In this document: positions 1 to 5,079 of the stretch, in pieces | How positions within the stretch are numbered: the stretch's first letter is position 1 | Layout of the letters: every line of letters begins with the position of its first letter | NCBI GenBank assembly: GCA_964580405.1 | Contig: CAZOKM010000102.1 | Coordinates: 1 to 5,652, forward strand | DNA: 5,652 nt | Direction of reading: 5' to 3' | From: JAGTRI01 sp964580405 | GTDB lineage: Archaea > Thermoproteota > Bathyarchaeia > Bathyarchaeales > DTEX01 | Notes under the pieces: generated by a model | The model's database searches: none | Told to the model about the DNA's origin: nothing | What the model saw: the letters and a program-made list of their open reading frames with translations, nothing else | Program-made: the position numbers and the translations under genes

Positions 1-1051
1 CTGAATATCTTTCCAATACTTTAAGAACAGGTCCCCAGACGTTTCCACAATGATAGACACTATGAATATGTATATTCTTAGAAGATACATGCTTAGTGAC
101 ATTTAGCTGTATAGTCTGCTCTCTATCAACCCAATTACCTACTTCAATAACAGTGCCACCTTTCCTCACCATCTCGAGTGCTTCTATAAACACTTGTGGT
201 TCTCCTGCTGCTTCAATTACAAGATCAGGTCCTATACCCCCTGTTAAATCTTTGACTTGCTGTATTCTTTCTTTAGACGACGTATTTATCGCATTTATAG
301 TAAAGTCTGCATAAAACTTTCTTGCTACTTCCAGTCGATTTTCAGCTAAATCCGTAGCAATAGACATACCGCCTCCATGAATTCTTGTCATTATTCCATG
401 TAAAATACCCAAAGGACCATTTCCTAGAATGGCAACAGAATCACCAGGGCCAAATCCCTCCTTTATTGCTGGATAAGGTTGCACCGCCCTAGCTAAAGCA
501 GAATAGGCAACAGCCATTTCCTCTACAAAAACTGCAACCTCTGTTGGCATGCCTTCTGGAATTTTAAAAAGTACCGAATTGGGAAAAACATACATATATT
601 CGGCAAAACCTCCTCTCAAATGAGGGGGTACATCAACCGTTGGGTGAACTCCATAAGCCATTACTTGATTTTCACATGTTATGTTATCATACATATTTTT
701 ACAGTACCAGCATTCCCCACAATTAACTTCAACTGCAACCGCTACCCTATCCCCTTCCTCTAGGATCTTACTATCTGCTTCCATCGACTTTGCAGCATTT
801 TCACCAATCTCAACTATTGTTCCTATCATTTCATGTCCATTTATTATTGGAAAAGGAGACTTCCCACGAATCTGCGTTGTATCACCCTTAAAAATATGTT
901 TATCTGTCCCACAGACACCACACATTTCTATTCTTACTATAGCTGAATCTTTATCAATAGTAGGATAGGGATAAGTACGAAGTTCCATTACACCAGGTTT
1001 TACCATTACAGCTGCTCTCACGTCTTTTGGCTTAGTAAATACCATTTTCAT
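1..1051 (-). CDS. Zinc-dependent medium-chain alcohol/polyol dehydrogenase (Tdh-like), 3' end beyond window
   Basis: This gene encodes 350 residues with no stop before the left edge, so the C-terminus is missing. It belongs to the MDR zinc dehydrogenases (threonine/sorbitol dehydrogenase group), which oxidise an alcohol with NAD(P)+ in the cytoplasm. Visible landmarks: the GVCGTDKH motif with catalytic-zinc Cys47; GHE with His73/Glu74; structural-zinc cysteines 111, 114, 117 and 126 (NCGECWYC, then Cys); the VEEMA stretch near 175-180, likely giving the third catalytic-zinc ligand; and the Rossmann motif ILGNGPLG (208-215). All key residues are present, so it looks functional. The substrate cannot be read from the sequence. 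The start ATG at 1051 sits ~30 bases after a TATA box; an ATG two codons later is an alternative. There is no good Shine-Dalgarno site, which fits a very short leader. The gene is AT-rich and runs opposite to most of the window. Roughly eight extra residues lie between the GHE region and the GDRV turn. Confidence 0.93.
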   Translation of the reverse strand, partial: MKMVFTKPKDVRAAVMVKPGVMELRTYPYPTIDKDSAIVRIEMCGVCGTDKHIFKGDTTQIRGKSPFPIINGHEMIGTIVEIGENAAKSMEADSKILEEGDRVAVAVEVNCGECWYCKNMYDNITCENQVMAYGVHPTVDVPPHLRGGFAEYMYVFPNSVLFKIPEGMPTEVAVFVEEMAVAYSALARAVQPYPAIKEGFGPGDSVAILGNGPLGILHGIMTRIHGGGMSIATDLAENRLEVARKFYADFTINAINTSSKERIQQVKDLTGGIGPDLVIEAAGEPQVFIEALEMVRKGGTVIEVGNWVDREQTIQLNVTKHVSSKNIHIHSVYHCGNVWGPVLKVLERYS

Positions 1052-1079
1052 TCCCAAATTTTTAAATTTATAAAGGTTA

Positions 1080-1087
1080 TATATAAA
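1080..1087 (-). promoter_or_regulatory. Archaeal TATA box for the MDR dehydrogenase
   Basis: On the minus strand the sequence TTTATATA is centred ~32 bases upstream of the ATG at 1051. A transcript starting ~25 bases downstream of the box would carry a leader of only about 7 bases, which agrees with the lack of a Shine-Dalgarno site. The upstream bases (CAAA) give only a weak BRE. It overlaps the first bases of the decayed reading frame at 1087-1206. No bacterial -35/-10 pair is evident. Confidence 0.55.
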
Positions 1088-1206
1088 TTTGCCGGTTGCA
1101 ACTAGTTATTAGAGATCTTCTACGTCGTCTCATTACGGCTTTAGATGCTGGAATTGATATTGAAATGTCTCTACCTTCTACGGTGGGTCGTATGTATTTT
1201 GCCTAA
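1087..1206 (+). pseudogene. Unrecognised 3' gene remnant (39 codons, no start)
   Basis: The frame opens directly after a TAA at 1084-1086 and runs to a TAA at 1204-1206. It contains no plausible start codon and no ribosome binding site. The peptide has a convincing protein-like pattern: an amphipathic helix (RDLLRRLITALDAG) followed by IDIEMSLPSTVGRMYFA and the stop. That looks like the C-terminal tail of a larger enzyme whose 5' part is lost. I do not recognise the family. It overlaps the TATA box of the divergent dehydrogenase, so it cannot be a normal intact gene. It could also be a chance open frame, but the helix pattern and the neighbouring luciferase-like remnant make decay more likely. 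Confidence 0.4.
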
Positions 1207-1236
1207 TTTCTATTTCAGCAAGTGAAACCATAACAG

Positions 1237-1269
1237 TATTATTTATTGGATATTATATTATTTATTGGA
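1237..1269. repeat. 14-bp direct repeat, AT-rich
   Basis: TATTATTTATTGGA occurs at 1237-1250 and again at 1256-1269, separated by 5 bases (period 19). It lies exactly where recognisable luciferase-like coding sequence begins. It looks like a local duplication at a breakpoint or slippage in low-complexity DNA; no function is implied. Confidence 0.6.
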
Positions 1270-1408
1270 AATCATCGAAACCATTGAGAAGTATCGGAAA
1301 GATGGTGCGACACATGTTGAACTTGTCACTCACACATTTCCTGAAAGAATAAAACTGATCGGAGAGAAAGTACTACCATATTTTGTTGAGAAGGATTGTT
1401 TTGCCTAA
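1268..1408 (+). pseudogene. C-terminal remnant of luciferase-like (LLM class) flavin/F420 oxidoreductase
   Basis: Forty-six codons and a TAA remain. The peptide begins EIIETIEKYRKDGATHVEL and ends in KLIGEKVLPYF plus a short tail. This is the usual end of the luciferase-like monooxygenase fold: a helix, the GATHVEL strand, and the last helix with the LPYF ending. These TIM-barrel enzymes use FMN or coenzyme F420 and are normally ~300-350 residues long, so about 85% of the protein is missing. The frame stays open upstream to a TGA at 1223-1225, but residues before the Glu at 1268 are low-complexity AT-rich sequence unlike the family. It ends 21 bases before the glyoxalase-like gene on the same strand, so the two may once have been neighbours. 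Family assignment is fairly firm; the cofactor is not determinable. Confidence 0.75.
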
Positions 1409-1429
1409 AATCTATATACGGAGTTGTTC

Positions 1430-1841
1430 ATGATTGGTTGTGGTGGTGACTTGTTTACTCATACGAGTGTTAGAACGAGTAACATGGAAAAGTCGATAGA
1501 CTTCTACACGAGACTGCTGGGGCTGAAGCTCCTCAACAGGCACGAAATCGCCCAGAACAACGCCGAGGTCGCGTTCCTTCAGGACCCCGAAGGGAAGGGG
1601 GGCGAAGCTGGAGCTGACCCTCTACAAGGACCAGAAAAAGTTCGAGCAGGCGGAGTACGAGGACAGGGTCTTCGACCACCTCGCCTTCGAAATCAGGGAC
1701 ATGCAGAAGACCATCGCAGCGATGAGGAAGGAGGGAGTCGAAATCACCGACGAACCCTTCAGGCTCGGCCCGCGCGGCTCGCTGATAGCCTTCGTCGAGG
1801 ACCCGGATGGAACACTAATCGAGCTGATCGAAAAAAAATAA
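1430..1841 (+). pseudogene. Glyoxalase I-like VOC metalloenzyme, split by a +1 frameshift in a G6 run
   Basis: The frame from ATG 1430 reads a typical VOC N-terminus (HTSVRTSNMEKSIDFYTRLLG) up to the G run at 1597-1602, then turns into nonsense ending at 1918. Removing one G restores a 136-residue protein ending at TAA 1839-1841, the normal size for a single-subunit glyoxalase/bleomycin-resistance protein. The four expected metal ligands are all present: His11, Glu61 (in KLELT), His83 (in DHLAF) and Glu131 (in LIELI). The typical DPDG turn is at 124-127. Family members isomerise the hemithioacetal of methylglyoxal and a thiol, or act on related substrates such as methylmalonyl-CoA (epimerase); the exact substrate is unknown. 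GGAG at 1420-1423, six bases upstream, supports ATG 1430. The first ~60 bases are 40% G+C against 70% at 1561-1620. A sequencing error in the homopolymer is as likely as true inactivation. Confidence 0.85.
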
Positions 1842-1844
1842 GCC

Positions 1845-1871
1845 GCCGACAGATGCACGAAAAAAGTCGGC
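1845..1871 (+). other. Weak hairpin just after the glyoxalase-like stop
   Basis: GCCGAC (1845-1850) pairs perfectly with GTCGGC (1866-1871) across a 15-base A-rich loop, starting four bases after the TAA. No T-run follows, so it is not a standard terminator; it may stabilise the mRNA 3' end or be chance. Confidence 0.3.
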
Positions 1872-1903
1872 TACACGATCAGAGCCTTAACAATCTGTTA
1901 GGT

Positions 1904-1999
1904 TCTCCTCAACGCTGAAGAAGCCTCCTACACTATCACCCCGTAAAAGGCGTAGATGCGGCTAAAGTCGCGAATCCAACATGCTAACATCTCCTCAAC
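1904..1999. repeat. 10-bp direct repeat TCTCCTCAAC, two copies
   Basis: TCTCCTCAAC occurs at 1904-1913 and 1990-1999. Both copies are followed within two bases by GCTGA, and both are preceded by T-T-A-G or T-A-A-C type sequence. The copies may be remnants of a duplicated element; the signal is weak. Confidence 0.35.
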
Positions 2000-2000
2000 C

Positions 2001-2027
2001 TGCTGACCACTGAAACAGCACATGCTG
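2001..2027 (+). other. Two mutually exclusive small hairpins
   Basis: TGCTG at 2001-2005, CAGCA at 2016-2020 and TGCTG at 2023-2027 form a trio in which the middle arm can pair with either outer arm. The second option has only a two-base loop as RNA, so the first is the more plausible structure. The arms lie ten bases before a T-rich tract. This resembles an end-of-transcript structure, but the stems are only 5 bp. Confidence 0.3.
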
Positions 2028-2036
2028 AGCGTCAAG

Positions 2037-2055
2037 TTTTCGTCGTTTTATTTTT
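2037..2055 (+). terminator. T-rich tract, possible archaeal terminator
   Basis: Three T-runs (four, four and five Ts) lie within 19 bases, preceded by the small hairpins at 2001-2027. Archaeal RNA polymerase stops at T-rich stretches with or without a hairpin, so this could end transcription from the glyoxalase-like gene. The AT-rich surroundings lower its weight. Confidence 0.3.
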
Positions 2056-2133
2056 AGGAATAGTTTATTTCTGATAAATACCGTTGAAGCGTCGGACACC
2101 GTTCAGTTAAAGGACATGATTTGGATGCTCAAA

Positions 2134-2142
2134 GCTTATATG
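2134..2142 (+). promoter_or_regulatory. Archaeal BRE/TATA promoter of the peptidase operon
   Basis: CAAAGCTTATATG (2130-2142) matches an archaeal BRE (AAAG) plus TATA box (CTTATATG). Transcription would begin near 2163-2166, giving a leader of ~30 bases. A strong Shine-Dalgarno run, AAGGGGG (G-run 2189-2193), stands four bases before the ATG at 2198. The nearest downstream genes are the peptidase and its partner, so one promoter probably serves both. Confidence 0.55.
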
Positions 2143-2197
2143 GGAACCCAAAGGATAGATAATTCTTGCATGCCAATAATCTAAGAAAGGGGGAAAT

Positions 2198-2752
2198 ATG
2201 CCGAAACTAGATGTTCCTTTGGTCTTGCCCCTTCAAGAAGACGGATATTCATGTGTTCCAAGATGTATCAAGATGATTTTTATGTTCATTGAAAATTCAT
2301 TTGAAGGGCATGTACCCGATTTTAATCTAGACCAGATAGGTAAAATAATTGAAACAAAAAATGAGGGAACCTACCCAGACACTGTTTTAAATTTAAATTC
2401 AGTTAGTGAAGTTGCGTCAGCCACTCCATCTATTGAATTTGTTCCAGAAATAAAATGGCACACAGTAGATGAATTGCTCAAAGAAGTTCAAGACAAACAA
2501 CCACCAATTGCTTGGGTTACACTTTATGATGATGCGCACCTTCATAAATGTAGACATGCGATCGTTATTACTGATATAGATAGAGAAAACAATCGGATTT
2601 ATTACAATGACCCTATATTTGGCGAAAAAAGTGAAGACGTTTCGTCTTTCTTAACGAGATGGGATGAAGGGGATAGAGTTCTTATAAAAGTTAAAATAGG
2701 CAAGAATCCACAAAGGAGATTAGAGGAATTTGATAAGAAGATTGAAAAATAA
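2198..2752 (+). CDS. C39-like (papain-fold) cysteine peptidase, cytoplasmic, stand-alone
   Basis: This is a 184-residue protein with the layout of the peptidase C39 / C39-like family. Gln13 (oxyanion hole) precedes Cys19 in LQEDGYSCVPRC. The His motif is RHAIVITDID (His120), and the acidic or Asn residue follows in YYNDPIFGE (Asn137/Asp138). Triad spacing and the xNDP motif after two strands agree with the family. Known C39 domains cut double-glycine leader peptides at the N-terminus of ABC exporters; C39-like relatives work alone. Here there is no signal peptide, membrane segment, ABC domain or exporter nearby, so a cytoplasmic protease or transpeptidase/deamidase role is inferred and the substrate is unknown. 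A charged tail (from ~169) ends the protein. The start is fixed by the G-rich Shine-Dalgarno site. The next gene starts 21 bases after the stop, implying co-transcription. Codon use is AT-rich, unlike the genes to the right. Confidence 0.8.
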   Translation: MPKLDVPLVLPLQEDGYSCVPRCIKMIFMFIENSFEGHVPDFNLDQIGKIIETKNEGTYPDTVLNLNSVSEVASATPSIEFVPEIKWHTVDELLKEVQDKQPPIAWVTLYDDAHLHKCRHAIVITDIDRENNRIYYNDPIFGEKSEDVSSFLTRWDEGDRVLIKVKIGKNPQRRLEEFDKKIEK

Positions 2753-2773
2753 GAAAATTAGAAGGCTTGAACA

Positions 2774-3709
2774 ATGGAAATGAGTGCTCAAACTGTAGTT
2801 CGCAAGTATGCAATCCAACATTATGGCAACCTCATTTCTGTTGGTGAACCAGAATTTGATTCTGAAGGGAAAGTATGGGTAGCGGAATTGTTATCTGATT
2901 ACCCCCGCATTATTCACGACGATCGCAATCCTAACGAAAGAATCTTAAAGTTTCTTTCTCTTCGCAGGCTTGGTGCAATAAAAATTGGGGAAAACTTAGA
3001 ACCTATAGACGCTACCCCGAGAGAGACTTGTGTTAATAATCTTTCAGGCTATCTCAATATGTGGCAGGAACGAGCTGAAAGAATAATCGTTAGGGCATCA
3101 GCCGACAATTTTGCTAATATAAATGATGCACAATGGGTTTTAGGGCAAATCGGAACAATTATTGCTCGTCTAAAATGGAAAAATATGATATTGGATAACG
3201 AAATAGAGGCACTCCCCATAAATGCAGCAAGTAAACTTAGAAAGTACCTACAACTACTTGAAGGTCTGGATATAGTTACGCATAATAATAATGGTTACTC
3301 TTATGGGAACTTGTTTTCAGAACTTAGCGCTCAGACTAATAATGATTTTGAGATGTTAAGTACTGCCATACTATCTACAATAATAAAGGAACGTTATTCA
3401 GCATTAAGAGAAACATTTGGCATAAATCAACTTGAGAGTTTTATTCATGTCGATAGCTGCTATTATAAACCAGCTCTAGAAGCTGAAGACTTGATCTATT
3501 GGAATATGAATTCTTTTACACATCACTGTGTCATGCTTTATGGCAATAAATCAAGAGTTATTTTTAGACTACCATACATTTTGGAAGAATTAGTTAGGGT
3601 CAAAGCTCTGGAATACCAAGATAAACTCTTTTTCGGAAATGCAGAACTATTTAAGGAAATGCAGAATCTTCAAGGTGAGATGACAGAGTTAGCTCCATTA
3701 AGAGCTTAA
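2774..3709 (+). CDS. Protein of unknown family with probable winged-helix domain, partner of the C39-like peptidase
   Basis: I do not recognise this 311-residue protein. Three parts can be seen. Residues ~4-85 look like a small alpha/beta domain: a first helix (TVVRKYAIQHYG), strands including GKVWVAELLSDYPRII, a short helix (NERILKFLSL) and the strand LGAIKIGE. Residues ~115-185 are helical and end in a pattern typical of a winged helix: KLRKYLQLLEGLDIV, an Asn-rich turn, then GYSYGNLFSEL as the wing. Residues ~190-311 are mostly helical with aromatic and His-rich stretches (FTHHCVMLYG) and no clear catalytic motif. There are no membrane segments or signal peptide. GAAGG at 2761-2765, eight bases upstream, supports ATG 2774; ATG 2780 is an alternative. 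The 21-base gap from the peptidase suggests a shared transcript. A DNA-binding regulator or the peptidase's substrate or adaptor are possible roles, both inferred. Confidence 0.75.
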   Translation: MEMSAQTVVRKYAIQHYGNLISVGEPEFDSEGKVWVAELLSDYPRIIHDDRNPNERILKFLSLRRLGAIKIGENLEPIDATPRETCVNNLSGYLNMWQERAERIIVRASADNFANINDAQWVLGQIGTIIARLKWKNMILDNEIEALPINAASKLRKYLQLLEGLDIVTHNNNGYSYGNLFSELSAQTNNDFEMLSTAILSTIIKERYSALRETFGINQLESFIHVDSCYYKPALEAEDLIYWNMNSFTHHCVMLYGNKSRVIFRLPYILEELVRVKALEYQDKLFFGNAELFKEMQNLQGEMTELAPLRA

Positions 3710-3713
3710 TGCC

Positions 3714-3857
3714 CTATAAACTCCATTTCCTCTTGTCGAACTGAATGTCTCTATAACTTGTAGAACCATCAGCCTTATAGGATCTTGTACTCTTTTCAAA
3801 TTCTTCCTGTGTTAAAATTCCTTTTTCCTCTGGCAATTCCACAAGAGAAGATAACAT
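3714..3857 (-). CDS. Small SHOCT-like protein, 47 residues, possibly a 5'-truncated gene
   Basis: The peptide starts MLSSLVELPEEKGILTQEEF and continues into a polar tail ending DKRKWSL. The pattern L-V-E-L-x-E-E-K-G-I-L-T-x-E-E-F is the short helix-turn-helix unit seen at the C-terminus of many bacterial and archaeal proteins (SHOCT or SHOCT-like), where it serves protein-protein contacts. Coding is supported by this match and by AT-rich codon use like the neighbouring operon. No Shine-Dalgarno site precedes the ATG, but a TATA-like box lies ~22 bases upstream on this strand, as expected for a leaderless archaeal gene. The frame also stays open upstream for ten codons (to a TGA), so it could be the surviving 3' end of a longer gene cut off at the composition boundary near 3880. 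Its stop lies four bases from the stop of the convergent winged-helix gene. Confidence 0.5.
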   Translation of the reverse strand: MLSSLVELPEEKGILTQEEFEKSTRSYKADGSTSYRDIQFDKRKWSL

Positions 3858-3875
3858 TGTAGAAGCATCGAAAGC

Positions 3876-3883
3876 GTTATATC
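3876..3883. promoter_or_regulatory. TATA-like box readable on both strands
   Basis: GTTATATC reads GATATAAC on the other strand, so both orientations resemble a TATA box. Rightward, a start ~25 bases downstream (near 3905) would give the dehydratase gene a ~33-base leader containing its GGAGG site. Leftward, it lies 22-23 bases before the ATG at 3857, the leaderless spacing. A perfect inverted repeat abuts it on the right. No promoter assay is implied; this rests on spacing and weak consensus. Confidence 0.4.
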
Positions 3884-3900
3884 CGCTTCAGAAAGAAGCG
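3884..3900. repeat. Perfect inverted repeat CGCTTC-N5-GAAGCG beside the TATA box
   Basis: CGCTTC (3884-3889) and GAAGCG (3895-3900) are separated by AGAAA. A third related arm, AAGCG at 3872-3876, can also pair with CGCTT across the TATA-like box. Its position between the TATA box and the expected start site is where archaeal repressors commonly bind, so an operator is plausible. Followed by TTTT, it could also be read as a small terminator hairpin. Confidence 0.45.
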
Positions 3901-3924
3901 TTTTCTGCAAGGGTTCGGCGTCGC

Positions 3925-3929
3925 GGAGG
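3925..3929 (+). promoter_or_regulatory. Shine-Dalgarno GGAGG deciding a GTG start
   Basis: GGAGG lies eight bases before the GTG at 3938. The open frame extends back to 3863 without an ATG, so this site is what fixes the start of the dehydratase-like gene at GTG 3938. Confidence 0.75.
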
Positions 3930-3937
3930 CCTGCTAC

Positions 3938-5029
3938 GTGAAGGTTACGGACGTTAAGGCGACGAACCTCGCGCACACCACCCAGACGATAGTCCAGGTC
4001 TACACGGACGAGGGCATCACGGGAGTCGGGCACTGCGACACCTCGCCCAACGTCCGGTTCATCATCGAAGGCGACATCAAACCCGTCGTACTCAACCGGG
4101 ACCCGCTCGAACCCGAGGCCCTGTGGACCGCGATGTACCGGGCGCTGGACTGGCACGGGCTCCGAGGCGTAACCGTCCACGGCATGGCGGGCGTCGACAT
4201 GGCGCTCTGGGACATCAAGGGCCAGAAGCTCGGCGCCCCCGTCTGGAAGCTGCTGGGCGGTCGCTACAGAGACAAGGTCGTGCCGTACGCGAGCCTGACG
4301 CCGCTGAGCTTCAAGCCCTACAAGCTGAAGGAGAGGGCAGCCGAATGCAGGGACCAAGGGTTCAGGGCCGTCAAGTTCGGCTGGGGCACGTTCGGAAGGG
4401 TCAGCGTCGAGGAGGACGTGGCCCTCGTCAAGGCCGTGCGTGAGGGCGTCGGCGAAGACGTCAAACTTATCATCGACGCGGGGAGGCCGTGGCAGTGCAC
4501 CCCCTCCTGGGTCATACGGACCGCGAAGAGGATCGAGAGGTACGACGTGCACTTCCTCGAGGAGCCCCTGAACCCGGACGACGTAGACGGGCTGGCCGAG
4601 GTAGCCAGAAGCGTCGACCTCCCCATCTCCAGCGGCGAAACCATGTCCACCGTGCAGGAGTACAGGAACCTGATTGACAGGAAGGCCGTGGACGTGCTGC
4701 AGGCTGACCCGTCGAGGGTCGGAATCACCCAGTGGAGGGCAATTGCGAAGATGACTGAGGCCGCCAACATGACATGCGTACCCCACGACTGGAGCACAGG
4801 CATAAATGTTCTAGCCCAGATTCACCTGGTGGCTTCGATACCCAACGGCGAGCTCGTCGAGTACATGAGACCCGAGCCCGGGAGGGAAAAGAGCGTCGAA
4901 GCAGACCTCATCGACAAGATACTCGCGGAGCCCTTCGAGCTGAATAACGGATACTTCGAGGTGCCCAACAAGCCGGGCTTAGGCGTCGAACTCGACGAAA
5001 AGACGTTCGCAAAGTACGCTGTACATTAA
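3938..5029 (+). CDS. Mandelate racemase/muconate lactonizing enzyme family protein (enolase superfamily), likely sugar-acid dehydratase
   Basis: This 363-residue protein has the full enolase-superfamily plan: an N-terminal capping domain (1-~115, with the typical start MKVTDVKAT and HGMAGVDMALWDIKGQ) and a TIM barrel. Metal ligands are Asp180 (LIIDAG), the EEP motif (208-210) and Glu234 (SSGET). The mandelate-racemase-type His/Asp dyad is Asp257 (LQADPSR) and His283 (VPHDWSTG). At the first catalytic position AVKFGWG gives Lys146, but the second lysine of the classical KxK motif is replaced by Gly148. Enzymes of this group remove a proton next to a carboxylate and usually dehydrate aldonic acids (gluconate, galactonate and relatives) to 2-keto-3-deoxy acids with Mg2+. 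The exact substrate is unresolved. Length is normal and the reading frame intact. Codons are strongly G/C-ending, unlike the operon to the left. The aminotransferase follows 104 bases downstream with its own promoter-like sequence. Confidence 0.92.
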   Translation: MKVTDVKATNLAHTTQTIVQVYTDEGITGVGHCDTSPNVRFIIEGDIKPVVLNRDPLEPEALWTAMYRALDWHGLRGVTVHGMAGVDMALWDIKGQKLGAPVWKLLGGRYRDKVVPYASLTPLSFKPYKLKERAAECRDQGFRAVKFGWGTFGRVSVEEDVALVKAVREGVGEDVKLIIDAGRPWQCTPSWVIRTAKRIERYDVHFLEEPLNPDDVDGLAEVARSVDLPISSGETMSTVQEYRNLIDRKAVDVLQADPSRVGITQWRAIAKMTEAANMTCVPHDWSTGINVLAQIHLVASIPNGELVEYMRPEPGREKSVEADLIDKILAEPFELNNGYFEVPNKPGLGVELDEKTFAKYAVH

Positions 5030-5052
5030 TCGAGACAATGAATTTTCAACGT

Positions 5053-5069
5053 GAATTAAGGCCTAATTC
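5053..5069. repeat. Perfect inverted repeat GAATTA-N5-TAATTC upstream of the aminotransferase
   Basis: GAATTA (5053-5058) and TAATTC (5064-5069) flank AGGCC. It lies 24 bases after the dehydratase stop and 11 bases before a TATA box. No T-run follows. An upstream regulator site for the aminotransferase, or an mRNA 3' stem for the dehydratase, are both possible. Confidence 0.45.
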
Positions 5070-5079
5070 GGGCAACGCT

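Larger units (their letters stand above)
1842..2197. other. Non-coding interval between glyoxalase-like gene and peptidase operon
   Basis: No convincing gene is seen in these 356 bases on either strand. The left part (to ~2030) keeps the higher G+C of the glyoxalase block and carries small hairpins and a 10-bp direct repeat. From ~2037 the DNA becomes T-rich and then AT-rich, and ends with the TATA box and Shine-Dalgarno site of the peptidase gene. A composition boundary therefore falls near 2030-2040. No tRNA cloverleaf, CRISPR repeat or insertion-sequence end is visible. Confidence 0.6.

Noticed and set aside
96..968. Plus-strand open frames opposite the dehydrogenase gene
   Set aside because: They are Ser/Thr/Ile-rich antisense readings of the minus-strand zinc dehydrogenase, whose motifs are unambiguous.
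1407..1420. TATA-like TCTATATA just before the glyoxalase-like gene
   Set aside because: A start ~25 bases downstream would fall after ATG 1430 and remove the start codon; an internal start at Met19 would lose metal ligand His11.
1424..1426. TTG as the start of the glyoxalase-like gene
   Set aside because: It directly abuts the GGAG site at 1420-1423, leaving no spacing; ATG 1430 has the correct six-base spacing.
1842..1918. C-terminal extension of the glyoxalase frame to a stop at 1916-1918
   Set aside because: This is only the out-of-frame continuation after the G-run frameshift; the true C-terminus with the LIELI ligand motif ends at 1841 in the restored frame.
2029..2184. Open frame of 51 codons without a start before the peptidase gene
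   Set aside because: The peptide resembles nothing I know, its first half is low-complexity T-rich DNA, and it runs through the TATA box of the peptidase operon. It is more likely intergenic.
3812..4786. Long minus-strand open frame (324 codons) across the dehydratase region
   Set aside because: It is the antisense shadow of the GC-rich dehydratase gene: its composition is Pro/Arg/Val/Gly-rich, it shows no domain pattern, and its start lies inside the well-supported plus-strand gene.
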